Source: Salinimicrobium soli (GTDB taxonomy: Bacteria > Bacteroidota > Bacteroidia > Flavobacteriales > Flavobacteriaceae). Taken from it: a stretch of DNA of 64,000 nucleotides. A program made the translations under genes and the position numbers. Of the stretch, positions 9,600 through 18,047 are shown in pieces. The stretch is from NCBI RefSeq assembly GCF_048323655.1, contig NZ_JBLUWW010000001.1:930001-994000 (forward strand). The letters are read 5' to 3'. The notes beneath the pieces are model-generated. The model was not told the origin of the DNA. It did not search any database and was given only the letters and a program-made list of their open reading frames with translations. Within the stretch, counting starts at the first letter, position 1. Every line of letters starts with the position of its first letter.

Positions 9600-10502
9600 T
9601 TGGATAACACCCGTGTAAATACTACATCCGTTTCCCTAATTTCAGATTTAAAGGAGATCACTAAGATGAGACTCGCGATCAGCGTTGTCTTTTCTTCTGT
9701 GGCGGGCTATTTTTTAGGGGCAGATTCTATAGACTTTCTTACTGTGGTTATGCTGGCTGTGGGAGGTTATTGTTTGGTGGGAGCTTCTAATGCCTATAAC
9801 CAGATCATTGAAAAGGATCTGGATCTTTTGATGGATCGTACGAGAAACCGTCCGGTACCTTCCGGAAGAATGACTGTGAACACTGCTTTTTTCATAGCCA
9901 GTTCATTAACAATTCTTGGGCTTGTGATCCTGTATATGATCAATCCGAGGACTGCGATGTTCGGAGCCCTGAGTATTTTTCTTTATGTGAGTGTATATAC
10001 TCCGCTGAAGACAAAGACGCCTCTTTCTGTTTTTGCAGGTGCTTTCCCGGGAGCTATTCCGTTCATGTTAGGTTGGGTGGCTGCTACAGGAAGCTTTGGA
10101 ATTGAACCTGGAACTTTATTCATGATCCAGTTCTTCTGGCAATTTCCGCATTTTTGGGCGCTGGGCTGGTGGTTGTATGACGACTACGAAAAAGGAGGTT
10201 TTTTCATGCTTCCTACCGGAAAAAAAGATAAGGGAACAGCAATTCAGATCGTGCTTTATACTCTTTGGACGATCCTGGTTTCTTTGATTCCGGCGTTTGG
10301 AATGACCGGAAAATTATATCTCACCCCTCTTTCCGCAGGTTTAGTGTTGATATTGGGATTGGGAATGCTATTCTACGCGTTGCAGTTGTACCGGAAAAGG
10401 GATAATGCTTCAGCAAAAAAATTAATGCTGGCGAGTGTGTCTTACATCACTCTGCTGCAAATAATATATGTTTTAGATAAATTGATTCGTGTATGGATTT
10501 AA
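9600..10502 (+). CDS. ctaB: Protoheme IX farnesyltransferase (heme O synthase)
   Basis: 300-residue polytopic UbiA-family prenyltransferase that adds a farnesyl group to heme B to give heme O for heme-copper oxidases. The two Asp-rich signatures are visible: NAYNQIIEKDLDLLMDRTRNRPVPSG (reported here as NxxxEKDxDxLMDRTRNRP, about residues 62-87) and YDDYEKGGFFML (about 193-204). Seven to nine hydrophobic segments fill the rest. The start is a TTG 21 nt after the -7 box; an ATG at 9666 would leave a 278-residue protein that still contains both signatures. The last 10 bp overlap the following subunit III gene, which implies coupled translation of the operon. Confidence 0.94.
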   Translation: MDNTRVNTTSVSLISDLKEITKMRLAISVVFSSVAGYFLGADSIDFLTVVMLAVGGYCLVGASNAYNQIIEKDLDLLMDRTRNRPVPSGRMTVNTAFFIASSLTILGLVILYMINPRTAMFGALSIFLYVSVYTPLKTKTPLSVFAGAFPGAIPFMLGWVAATGSFGIEPGTLFMIQFFWQFPHFWALGWWLYDDYEKGGFFMLPTGKKDKGTAIQIVLYTLWTILVSLIPAFGMTGKLYLTPLSAGLVLILGLGMLFYALQLYRKRDNASAKKLMLASVSYITLLQIIYVLDKLIRVWI

Positions 10503-11074
10503 CACAGGGAACCGATCAACACAAGACCGGAAGGGCAAAAAAGATGATGCTCTGGTTTGGGATCATCAGTATGGCGATGATGTTCGCCGGGCTTACCAGT
10601 GCTTACGTTGTAAGTAAGAACAGGCCAGACTGGATCTCAGATCTTGAATTGCCAACCTCTTTCCTTTGGAGTACTGCAGTGATCTTTTTGAGCAGTTTGA
10701 CGATAATGTTTGCTGAAAAAGCCATCAAAAAAGAAGATCGGCAGCAGGGAACTATGCTGTTATGGGCTACTCTTCTTTTAGCCGGAACCTTTATTTATCT
10801 GCAATTCCAGGGATTTGGACAATTGATCGCTGATGGTTATTACTTTACCGGAAGTGAAAGTACGGTAACCACTTCTTTTATTTATGTGGTGGTTTTAACC
10901 CATTTGGCTCACCTTGCCGGAGGTATTGTGGTCCTTTTTGTCCTAATTTATAACCATTTTAAACAGAAGTATCAGGCGGGGCAAACTCTTGGATTAGAAC
11001 TGGGTGCGACTTACTGGCACTTTGTTGATGCCCTCTGGATATACCTGATTTTGTTTTTATATTTCTTTAGATAA
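10493..11074 (+). CDS. Heme-copper oxidase subunit III (short form)
   Basis: 193-residue five-helix relative of cytochrome c oxidase subunit III. Helices lie near 20-40, 55-75, 88-105, 125-150 and 168-190. Family marks include the GLTSAYVVS turn in helix 1 and the C-terminal ATYWHFVDALWIYLILFLYF, the classic subunit III WHFVD..W signature. It overlaps ctaB by 10 bp and is followed 45 bp later by a second, longer subunit III gene. Two adjacent subunit III genes are common in Flavobacteriaceae oxidase clusters; whether both enter one complex cannot be read from sequence. Subunits I and II are not in the window. Confidence 0.88.
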   Translation: MDLTQGTDQHKTGRAKKMMLWFGIISMAMMFAGLTSAYVVSKNRPDWISDLELPTSFLWSTAVIFLSSLTIMFAEKAIKKEDRQQGTMLLWATLLLAGTFIYLQFQGFGQLIADGYYFTGSESTVTTSFIYVVVLTHLAHLAGGIVVLFVLIYNHFKQKYQAGQTLGLELGATYWHFVDALWIYLILFLYFFR

Positions 11075-11119
11075 TAAAAAAACGTATTTTTGCCGAATAC
11101 TTAAATTTCAAATCTTTCT

Positions 11120-12100
11120 ATGGAAGCTACTGTTACTAGAACAGGTACTGAAGGAAAAACCTGGGGCGGAGGGAATCAACCTTTAAGAGTAAGCTACGGA
11201 AAACTGATGATGTGGTTCTTCATCTTATCTGATGCACTTACTTTTTCCGGCTTTCTGGCGTCTTACGGGTTTGCGAGATATAAATTTTCTAACACCTGGC
11301 CTATTGCAGATGAGGTCTTCACTCACTTCCCATTTCTGCATGGAGTGGATGCTCCTATGTATTACGTGGCATTTATGACCTTTGTGCTTATTTTTTCATC
11401 GGTTACAATGGTGTTGGCTGTTGATGCCGGTCACCAGATGAAAAAGGCAAAAGTTTCTTTCTACATGTTGTTGACCATTGTTGGTGGTCTTATCTTCCTC
11501 GGTTCTCAAGCCTGGGAGTGGAGTACTTTTATCAAAGGGGAATATGGAGCAATTGAAACTAAAGCTGGTAACATACTGCAAGTTGTAAATACTGATGGTG
11601 AGCGAGTGGCTCTTGATGAGTTCGTGACACCAATGCCAAAAGAGCGTATACTTCATGAAAGGTCCAATGGTTTATGGTTCGTTGATGAGCCTACCATTGC
11701 ACGGTATGATATGAATGATGTGCTTACAGGATTTGAAGCGAATCCCAATTTATTGATAAGAACTGAGGAGCTAACCGATAACGGAGAAAAAGTAGTTCTT
11801 AACAGGCAACAATCTTTGGCTAAAATTCAAAAGGAAGGAATTGGAATAATTGAAGGAGCCAATCTTTATAGGAACGAGTATGGGAATCAGTTGTTTGCAG
11901 ATTTCTTCTTCTTCATTACCGGTTTTCACGGATTCCACGTATTTACCGGTGTCCTGATCAATATTATCATCTTCTTCAATGTTCTGTTAGGAACCTATGA
12001 GAGAAGAGGTAGCTATGAAATGGTTGAAAAAGTGGGGTTATACTGGCACTTTGTAGACCTTGTATGGGTATTTGTATTTACTTTCTTCTATTTGGTATAA
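11120..12100 (+). CDS. ctaE: Cytochrome c oxidase subunit III (long form with soluble insertion)
   Basis: 326-residue subunit III. The N-terminal helices (KLMMWFFILSDALTFSGFLASYG, here residues about 29-51) and the C-terminal GFHGFHVFTGVL and YWHFVDLVWVFVFTFFY segments are typical of the subunit III core. Between helices, about residues 138-255, sits a roughly 110-residue hydrophilic insertion (from EYGAIETKAGN to IEGANLYRNEYGNQ) not found in the short paralogue. It looks like a small folded extramembrane domain. A TATTTTTG -7-like box at 11085-11092 lacks a well-placed -33 TTG, so the gene is more likely read from the ctaB promoter. Confidence 0.9.
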   Translation: MEATVTRTGTEGKTWGGGNQPLRVSYGKLMMWFFILSDALTFSGFLASYGFARYKFSNTWPIADEVFTHFPFLHGVDAPMYYVAFMTFVLIFSSVTMVLAVDAGHQMKKAKVSFYMLLTIVGGLIFLGSQAWEWSTFIKGEYGAIETKAGNILQVVNTDGERVALDEFVTPMPKERILHERSNGLWFVDEPTIARYDMNDVLTGFEANPNLLIRTEELTDNGEKVVLNRQQSLAKIQKEGIGIIEGANLYRNEYGNQLFADFFFFITGFHGFHVFTGVLINIIIFFNVLLGTYERRGSYEMVEKVGLYWHFVDLVWVFVFTFFYLV

Positions 12101-12119
12101 TTCGAGAATAATAAATTAG

Positions 12120-12482
12120 ATGGCACACGATATTTCACACGCACACGAATCAAACACTAAGAGGATCTGGTCTGTTTTCATCATTCTTTCCATCATTACA
12201 TTGGTGGAAGTGATCCTGGGGATTATAAAACCTCAATTTCTTACGCATACATATTTTATTAGTCTAAAATTAATTAACTGGATCTTTATCGTTCTTACCA
12301 TTGCGAAGGCTTACTATATTACCTGGGCTTTCATGCACATGGAAGGTGAAACAAAAGGTCTTCGTCGCTCTGTAGTATGGACCGCCGGATTCCTTATTGC
12401 TTACCTGGTTTTCATTCTTTTAACTGAAGGAGACTACATTTTCGAAGTAATGAAGCGAGGGCATGTCGCCTGGGACTTTTAA
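12120..12482 (+). CDS. Cytochrome c oxidase subunit IV family protein
   Basis: 120-residue membrane protein with three predicted helices (about 16-34, 46-70 and 88-108). It matches the prokaryotic COX4 family: SVFIILSIITLVEVILG and AYYITWAFMHMEGETKGLRR. It is the small accessory subunit of caa3/aa3-type oxidases. It starts 19 nt after subunit III and ends the first part of the oxidase transcript at a strong terminator. Confidence 0.9.
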   Translation: MAHDISHAHESNTKRIWSVFIILSIITLVEVILGIIKPQFLTHTYFISLKLINWIFIVLTIAKAYYITWAFMHMEGETKGLRRSVVWTAGFLIAYLVFILLTEGDYIFEVMKRGHVAWDF

Positions 12483-12500
12483 AAGTTAAAACATTCAGGA

Positions 12501-12528
12501 AAGGCGGTTTTAAAACCGCCTTTTTTTA
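12501..12528 (+). terminator. Terminator after oxidase subunit IV
   Basis: Perfect stem AAGGCGGTTTT / AAAACCGCCTT followed by seven T, 18 nt after the stop codon. Confidence 0.92.
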
Positions 12529-12557
12529 TTTTTGTGCCCAATTCCTTCGGAGGAAAA

Positions 12558-13199
12558 ATGAAAAAATTCTTTGTAATATTTGTCTTGTTTGCACTCCCCC
12601 TGGTAGCATATCTTTTCTTTGCTTCGGGAGTCAACAACTTCGCCCGTCTACCTGTTCTTAATTCTGAAGTCTATCCGTTGGAGAATTTCCGCGGAACAAC
12701 AGGTGAAAATGTCACTTTTGAAGGGAATATAACTATTCTGGGTTTTGCCGGCGAACAGCCCTATGACTATCTTGTTAATGCCTATCACCTGGCAGAGAAG
12801 ATCTATAATCCGTATCACGAGTTTAATGACTTTCAGCTGGTGGTAGTGCTGCCCGAAAGTGGGGAAGAGCAAATTTCACAGTTAAAAACCGAACTGGCTG
12901 AAATAATGGACCTCAAAAAATGGAAATTTGTGGTCGGGTCTGAAGAGGATGTAAAGAAACTCTTTAGCAGTCTTGGTGCGAATTTTGAGCTGGATGATAA
13001 GCTCTTCACACCTAATGTCTTTATAGTTGACAAAGATGGAAAATTGCGTGGCCGGGAAGAAGATGAGGATGGAAATCCCCTTTTTGGATATGATACAGGG
13101 TCTATTGCTGTGCTCAACAATAAAATGACAGATGATGTTAAAGTGATCCTTGCTGAATACAGGCTGGAACTAAAGAAGTATAACCGGAACAGGAAATAG
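12558..13199 (+). CDS. SCO-like membrane-anchored thioredoxin-fold protein without active-site cysteines
   Basis: 213-residue protein with one N-terminal hydrophobic anchor (MKKFFVIFVLFALPLVAYLFF). The start at 12558 is chosen because GGAGG lies 5-9 nt before it; the upstream GTG at 12534 lies close to the terminator. The body looks like a thioredoxin fold: NITILGFAG strand, a helix, DFQLVVVLP, WKFVVG, and LFTPNVFIVDKDGKLRGR. The C-terminal pattern LRGREEDEDGNPLFGYDTGS aligns by eye with LRSRKDQYGNPIIYYRGS of the SCO1 gene that follows. The CxxxC copper site of SCO proteins is absent, and there is no Cys in the domain. Likely a divergent SCO paralogue in oxidase assembly (inference). Confidence 0.7.
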   Translation: MKKFFVIFVLFALPLVAYLFFASGVNNFARLPVLNSEVYPLENFRGTTGENVTFEGNITILGFAGEQPYDYLVNAYHLAEKIYNPYHEFNDFQLVVVLPESGEEQISQLKTELAEIMDLKKWKFVVGSEEDVKKLFSSLGANFELDDKLFTPNVFIVDKDGKLRGREEDEDGNPLFGYDTGSIAVLNNKMTDDVKVILAEYRLELKKYNRNRK

Positions 13200-13202
13200 T
13201 CG

Positions 13203-13943
13203 ATGAAGAATTATTCTTACATAGGAGTAGCGCTCATTATTGTGATTTTTGGAATCCTGGTTATTCCTGAGATCATTGACAGGGTAAATGAAAAAGAGGT
13301 GGTGAGTTCCAACCGGTCAGATACAAGAGATGAACGTGCCGCTGCTGCTGAAGAGCTGGCATATATCGAAATAGATGGTGAAGCTAAAAAAGTTCCTGCC
13401 TTTGAGTTTGTAAACCAGGAAGGTGATACCATTTCTAATGAGACCTATAAGGGGAAAGTGTATGTGGTTGAATTCTTTTTTTCAACCTGTCCCAGTATTT
13501 GCCCTATTATGAAAGAAAATCTACTCGAGGTGCAGGAGGAATTTAAGAATGAAAATGACCTTGGGATCGCTTCCTTTAGTATTGATGCAACGTATGATAC
13601 TCCTGCAGTTTTGAAAAAATATGCGGCAACTAATGGGATATCACATCCTAACTGGCACCTGATGACGGGAGACGGTGAGAAGATTTTTGAGCTGGCTAAC
13701 CAGGGATTTAATATTTACGCAGGAGAGGATTCTACTGTACCCGGTGGTTTTGCTCACTCAGGTTATTTTGCGCTTATTGATCGGGAAGGTTTTTTAAGGT
13801 CGCGTAAAGATCAATATGGGAATCCTATCATTTATTATCGCGGCTCCGTAGAAAAGGATGCTGTGCCGCAGCCCGGGGAGGAGACTCCGCAAACCGAAGA
13901 ACTGATTCAGGATATTAAAAATCTTTTGAAAGATGGAATATAG
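13203..13943 (+). CDS. SCO1/SenC family copper chaperone
   Basis: 246-residue SCO protein, membrane-anchored by an N-terminal helix (about 5-23) with the domain facing the periplasm. It delivers copper to, or reduces, the CuA site of cytochrome oxidase subunit II. The copper ligands are visible: CPSIC with Cys96 and Cys100, and His185 in GGFAHSGYF. GKVYVVEFFFSTCPSICPIM is typical of the family. It begins 3 nt after the degenerate paralogue and overlaps the DUF420 gene by 11 bp, so the four genes from 12558 to 14695 form one tightly packed operon. Confidence 0.93.
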   Translation: MKNYSYIGVALIIVIFGILVIPEIIDRVNEKEVVSSNRSDTRDERAAAAEELAYIEIDGEAKKVPAFEFVNQEGDTISNETYKGKVYVVEFFFSTCPSICPIMKENLLEVQEEFKNENDLGIASFSIDATYDTPAVLKKYAATNGISHPNWHLMTGDGEKIFELANQGFNIYAGEDSTVPGGFAHSGYFALIDREGFLRSRKDQYGNPIIYYRGSVEKDAVPQPGEETPQTEELIQDIKNLLKDGI

Positions 13944-14466
13944 AAAGTCCGATAAATATATGGTTCCTGCCATTTTGGGTGTTTCCATATTGGTCCCTGT
14001 GCTGGTATTGATCTTAATGTATCTGCCTACGCGCTACAATTTTCTGGGTGTGGAACTTGCGAACTTCCCGCTGTTCCATGCTATCCTGAATTTTTTCACT
14101 GCCCTTTTCCTCATCGCCGGATTTTATTTTATGCGTGTCAAGGAGCTGCTTTGGCATCGCAATGCTATGATCTCGGCCTTTTTCCTTTCGACGGTTTTTC
14201 TCATTAGTTATGTGATCTCCAAGATAAGCAATGAACCTGTGCCTTTTGGTGGTGAAGGAATGGTAAGGTACATCTACTTTTTTGTTTTGATCACACACAT
14301 CATGCTTTCAGCGATCATAGTTCCGTTGGTATTGTTTACCATGTATCGGGGTCTTACGGGGCAGATTGAAAAGCACAGAAAAATAGCCCGATATACTTTT
14401 CCAATCTGGTTATACGTTGCTATAACAGGAGTTTTGGTATACGTGTTTATGACTCCTTATTATTAG
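13933..14466 (+). CDS. DUF420 family membrane protein (CtaM-like)
   Basis: 177-residue polytopic protein with about five helices, matching DUF420: NFFTALFLIAGFYFMRVKELLWHRNAMISAFFLSTVFLI, with the RNAM motif, two conserved His (HAILNFF, HIMLSA) and the final HRKIARYTFPIWLYVAITGVLVYVFM. The DUF420 member CtaM is required for aa3-type oxidase function in Firmicutes, and the setting between SCO1 and oxidase genes supports an assembly role. It overlaps SCO1 by 11 bp. The name is safe; the function here is inferred. Confidence 0.85.
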   Translation: MEYRKSDKYMVPAILGVSILVPVLVLILMYLPTRYNFLGVELANFPLFHAILNFFTALFLIAGFYFMRVKELLWHRNAMISAFFLSTVFLISYVISKISNEPVPFGGEGMVRYIYFFVLITHIMLSAIIVPLVLFTMYRGLTGQIEKHRKIARYTFPIWLYVAITGVLVYVFMTPYY

Positions 14467-14470
14467 ACTT

Positions 14471-14695
14471 ATGAAAAGGAAGATCCTTATACTGCTCATT
14501 CTTCTTTTAATGCTGACTTTTGATGCGGAAGCTCAGTGCGCTATGTGTCGCGCGGTGCTCGAAAGTGAAGCCTCCCAATCTGCCGCAAAGGGAATAAATG
14601 ACGGGATCATGTATTTAATGATCTTTCCTTACCTGTTGATGGCGGGTGTGGGTTATATGATCTGGCGGTCACGAAAAAAAAGCCGCACAGAATAG
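14471..14695 (+). CDS. Small CxxC membrane protein of the oxidase cluster
   Basis: 74-residue protein with a signal-like N-terminus (ILILLILLLMLTFDAEA), a QCAMCRAVLESE motif right after the cleavage site, and one membrane helix (about 45-66) ending in a basic tail RSRKKSRTE. The CxxC would face the periplasm at the membrane surface, suggesting metal or redox handling. It begins 4 nt after DUF420 and closes the operon. I know similar small proteins in Bacteroidota oxidase neighbourhoods but no characterised member. Confidence 0.75.
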   Translation: MKRKILILLILLLMLTFDAEAQCAMCRAVLESEASQSAAKGINDGIMYLMIFPYLLMAGVGYMIWRSRKKSRTE

Positions 14696-14706
14696 TCCAA
14701 TGAGAC

Positions 14707-14737
14707 TTCTGAAAATCCCTCCTTTTTCAGAATTTTT
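14707..14737 (+). terminator. Terminator of the SCO/DUF420 operon
   Basis: TTCTGAAAA / TTTTCAGAA stem with loop TCCCTCCT followed by five T, 12 nt after the stop codon. Confidence 0.7.
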
Positions 14738-14814
14738 CCGGTCTCTATGTAACATTTAGGCTTTTTGCAAGTCTAATGGGTGAGCATCGATAGCTAAATT
14801 AAGATTTACAGCGT

Positions 14815-15516
14815 ATGATAGAGATCAAGGATTTGCACAAATCTTATAAAACAGGAAGTTCGGCCTTACATGTCCTTAAAGGAATTAATTTCAATGTGGC
14901 TGAAGGGGAACTCGTGTCCATAATGGGATCCTCAGGTTCGGGAAAATCCACATTACTGAACATTCTGGGGATGCTGGACGAGGCTGATGCAGGTACGTAC
15001 ACTCTTGACGGGGTGCCCATTAAAAATCTGAACGAAAAGATAGCTGCACGCTACCGTAATAAATTTTTGGGTTTCATTTTTCAATCCTTTAATCTCATTG
15101 CCTATAAATCTGCGCTGGATAATGTGGCACTTCCGCTTTATTATCAGGGTATGAAAAGGAAGGAGCGAATGGACAGGGCTATGGCTTATCTTGAAAAAGT
15201 GGGACTTGGTCCCTGGGCTTCCCACCATCCGAATGAACTTTCGGGAGGGCAGAAACAAAGGGTTGCCATCGCACGGGCACTGGCCAGTGACCCAAAAGTA
15301 CTCCTGGCCGATGAGCCTACGGGAGCACTTGATTCCAAGACCTCTTATGAGGTGATGGATCTTATTCAAAAGATAAACGAAGAAGGACGAACCATTCTTA
15401 TTGTTACGCACGAGGCTGATATTGCCCAAATGACCAAGCGTATTGTGAACCTGAAGGATGGGATCATCATTGACGATAGAAAAGTAGAGCAAGTAAAAGC
15501 ACTGCAAAATGTTTAA
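14815..15516 (+). CDS. ABC transporter ATP-binding protein (MacB/LolD type)
   Basis: 233-residue ATPase of the MacB/LolD/FtsE class. Walker A is GSSGSGKST (about residues 39-47), the signature is LSGGQKQRVAIARALA (about 142-157), Walker B is LLADEPTGALD, followed by the H-loop IVTHE. It would power the two permeases that follow. The 8 bp overlap with the first permease supports an operon 14815-21951 for a MacAB-TolC-like machine. The class exports proteins, peptides or drugs, or works as a mechanotransducer rather than a classic pump; the substrate cannot be read here. Confidence 0.93.
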   Translation: MIEIKDLHKSYKTGSSALHVLKGINFNVAEGELVSIMGSSGSGKSTLLNILGMLDEADAGTYTLDGVPIKNLNEKIAARYRNKFLGFIFQSFNLIAYKSALDNVALPLYYQGMKRKERMDRAMAYLEKVGLGPWASHHPNELSGGQKQRVAIARALASDPKVLLADEPTGALDSKTSYEVMDLIQKINEEGRTILIVTHEADIAQMTKRIVNLKDGIIIDDRKVEQVKALQNV

Positions 15517-16753
15517 CCTCGAACGTTGGGAAGAGATCTTTGAAACCATTCGCAAGAATAAATTGCGTACGTTTCTTACAGGGCTTTCAGTAGCCTCGGG
15601 GATCTTTATTCTGGTGGTCTTACTGGGGATTGGGGAGGGCATGAGAAATGGGATCTCCAGAGAATTCCAACAGGACGCGGCCAACCAGATCTTTGTGTGG
15701 ACAGGTACTACTTCTGTGGAATACAAGGGCCTGAACCCGGGGCGAAGGATCCAACTCAAAAATGAGGATTTTAACCAAACTTCCCGGAGACATATTGATG
15801 AACTGGAATACAGATCCTCTGTTTACCGCATCTGGAATGCCGTGGTAAACTACGGAAAAGAATCTGGGGCTTACAGTGTAGAAGGGGTGTGGCCAGATTA
15901 TCAGTTCCTCGAGAATAGCAGCATGGTAGAAGGTCGTTATTTGAATTTTAAGGATCTGGAAAACTATGAAAAGGTAGCGGTCATTGGAAACAAGGTCAAA
16001 AATGACCTTTTTAAAGGAGGTGATCCAATTGGAAAATACCTGCAGGTCTCTAACATCAATTTTAAAGTCATTGGTGTTTTTACCGATCCCGGTGGGGAAA
16101 GGGAAGAATCCAGAGTATATGTTCCCATAACCACGGCTCAAAGGGTCTTTAATGGTCAGAACAATGTCAATAATATGTCGTTCACCCTTCCGCAGGAAGG
16201 CAGCTTTGATAAAGCCCTGGCAGCGTCCAATAACTTTACTGCCAAATTAGAGCAGAATCTTAAAGAAAGACATACCGTAGCTCCTGAAGACACCAGAGCT
16301 ATCAACATCAACAATTCACTGGAAAATGCCAAAAGGTTCTATGACCTTATGGACATGATCAAATTCTTTTTCTGGGGCGTGGGTATCTGTACCATTATCG
16401 CCGGTATTGTTGGCGTAAGTAACATCATGCTCATTATTGTCAAGGAAAGAACCCGGGAGATAGGAGTGAGAAAAGCACTTGGAGCAGAACCTTTATCGAT
16501 AGTGGGAATGGTGCTGCATGAATCTATTTTTGTGACAGCTATTGCCGGATTTGTAGGTTTGATCACCAGCCTGGCACTCCTGGAATTTGTGGGGCCGCTA
16601 ATAGAAACGCAGTACATCGCTAATCCAGCTGTGAATTTCAAAGTAGCAGTCTCCACAGTGATCATTTTAGTGGTTGCGGGTGCCCTGGCCGGATTTTTTC
16701 CAGCCTGGCGTGCGGCGAGGATCAAGCCTATTGTAGCATTAAGAGACGAATAA
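15509..16753 (+). CDS. MacB-type ABC transporter permease 1
   Basis: 414-residue FtsX/MacB permease: helix 1 near 18-40, a large periplasmic MacB_PCD domain (about 45-280) and three helices near 285-310, 335-360 and 378-400. Family motifs are KNKLRTFLTGLSVASGIFILV at the N-terminus, ISNIMLIIVKERTREIGVRKALGA-type (here VSNIMLIIVKERTREIGVR) and the end FFPAWRAARIKPIVALRDE. The ATPase is a separate protein, unlike E. coli MacB. The next gene, 1 nt downstream, is a second permease of the same type, so the transporter may be a heterodimer. Confidence 0.9.
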   Translation: MFNLERWEEIFETIRKNKLRTFLTGLSVASGIFILVVLLGIGEGMRNGISREFQQDAANQIFVWTGTTSVEYKGLNPGRRIQLKNEDFNQTSRRHIDELEYRSSVYRIWNAVVNYGKESGAYSVEGVWPDYQFLENSSMVEGRYLNFKDLENYEKVAVIGNKVKNDLFKGGDPIGKYLQVSNINFKVIGVFTDPGGEREESRVYVPITTAQRVFNGQNNVNNMSFTLPQEGSFDKALAASNNFTAKLEQNLKERHTVAPEDTRAININNSLENAKRFYDLMDMIKFFFWGVGICTIIAGIVGVSNIMLIIVKERTREIGVRKALGAEPLSIVGMVLHESIFVTAIAGFVGLITSLALLEFVGPLIETQYIANPAVNFKVAVSTVIILVVAGALAGFFPAWRAARIKPIVALRDE

Positions 16754-16754
16754 G

Positions 16755-18020
16755 ATGTTCAGCAAAGATAATTGGGACGAAATATTAGAAGCTTTAAGCG
16801 CCAACTGGTTCAGGACGCTGCTCACAGCCTTTGGGGTGCTTTGGGGTATTTTCATCCTGGTCATCCTGCTTGCTGCAGGTAAAGGTCTCGAGAATGGAGT
16901 GAAACAAGGCTTCAGTGGAATGGCGACCAACTCTATGTTCATGTGGACGCAGGTCACCTCCAAGCCTTATAAAGGCCTTCCGAAGGGAAGGCGATACAGC
17001 TTTAAAGTCGATGACGTTACTGCAATAAAAGACAATGTTCCGAATCTACGATTTGTTTCTCCCCGAAACCAGTTAGGAGGATTCCGTGGTACCAACAATG
17101 TGGTGCGTGGACTCAACACCGGGGCCTATAACGTCTACGGAGATTATCCCGAGATCATCCAGCAGCAGCCAATGGACATTACTACCGGAAGGTTCCTCAA
17201 TTATTCCGATATACAGGATAAAAGGAAAGTTGCGATCATAGGAGAAGGAGTGATCAGCGGATTGTACGAGAAAGGGGAGGAAGTACTCGGATCTTATATC
17301 AAGATCAGCGGAGTGAACTTTATGGTGGTTGGTACATACAAGAAAAAAGGAAATAACAATGGTAACGTGGAAGAAGCACAAAAGGAGATCTATGTTCCTT
17401 TTACAGCATTTTCACAAGCCTTCAACCGCGGAAGAGACGTGGGCTGGATGGCTATAACCGCTCAGGACGGGTCCTCGATCACCGAATTGAAGAACCAGAT
17501 CTTTGATGTAATTAAAAGCAGGCATTCTATTCATCCTGAAGATGAACGGGCGATAGGGAATTTTGACCTTTATGAAGAATTCAGCAAGATCAACGGGTTG
17601 TTCGTCGCTTTAAAAGGAGTGGCCTACTTTGTTGGCGTTCTGGTATTACTTTCAGGAATTATTGGGATTAGTAATATTATGTTGATCGTAGTAAAAGAAA
17701 GAACTAATGAAATTGGAGTCCGCAGGGCTTTGGGAGCAACACCGTGGGCTATTAGAGGTCAAATACTTACTGAAGCCGTTTTCCTTACCATAGTTTCGGG
17801 AATGGCCGGTATAGCTTTCGCTACAGCAGTGATCGCAGGGATCAATTTCGCTTTGGATGGAGTGGATACTTCAGAAATGATGTTCCTTAACCCGAGTGTC
17901 GATCTTGGGGTGATCATGACCGCTCTCGCCATACTTGTTATATCAGGATTGATGGCCGGAATGATACCCGCACAAAACGCAATAAAAGTTAAGCCAGTAG
18001 ATGCTTTAAGAACCGAATAA
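16755..18020 (+). CDS. MacB-type ABC transporter permease 2
   Basis: 421-residue paralogue of the preceding permease with the same layout. The N-terminus is NWFRTLLTAFGVLWGIFILVILLAAG-like, the cytoplasmic loop reads ISNIMLIVVKERTNEIGVRRALGA, and it ends IPAQNAIKVKPVDALRTE. The periplasmic domains of the two have diverged, as expected of partners in a heterodimer. It begins 1 nt after permease 1 and is followed 27 nt later by the first adaptor. Confidence 0.9.
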   Translation: MFSKDNWDEILEALSANWFRTLLTAFGVLWGIFILVILLAAGKGLENGVKQGFSGMATNSMFMWTQVTSKPYKGLPKGRRYSFKVDDVTAIKDNVPNLRFVSPRNQLGGFRGTNNVVRGLNTGAYNVYGDYPEIIQQQPMDITTGRFLNYSDIQDKRKVAIIGEGVISGLYEKGEEVLGSYIKISGVNFMVVGTYKKKGNNNGNVEEAQKEIYVPFTAFSQAFNRGRDVGWMAITAQDGSSITELKNQIFDVIKSRHSIHPEDERAIGNFDLYEEFSKINGLFVALKGVAYFVGVLVLLSGIIGISNIMLIVVKERTNEIGVRRALGATPWAIRGQILTEAVFLTIVSGMAGIAFATAVIAGINFALDGVDTSEMMFLNPSVDLGVIMTALAILVISGLMAGMIPAQNAIKVKPVDALRTE

Positions 18021-18047
18021 TAAAACAAAGTCAAATTAACAGATAGA

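Noticed and set aside
9110..9661. 183-codon open frame on the minus strand
   Set aside because: It lies antisense to remB and ctaB, which have clear protein signatures; the frame has no recognisable product.
14953..15759. 268-codon minus-strand open frame opposite the MacB-type ATPase and permease
   Set aside because: The plus strand carries complete Walker A, signature and Walker B motifs; the antisense frame is a shadow.
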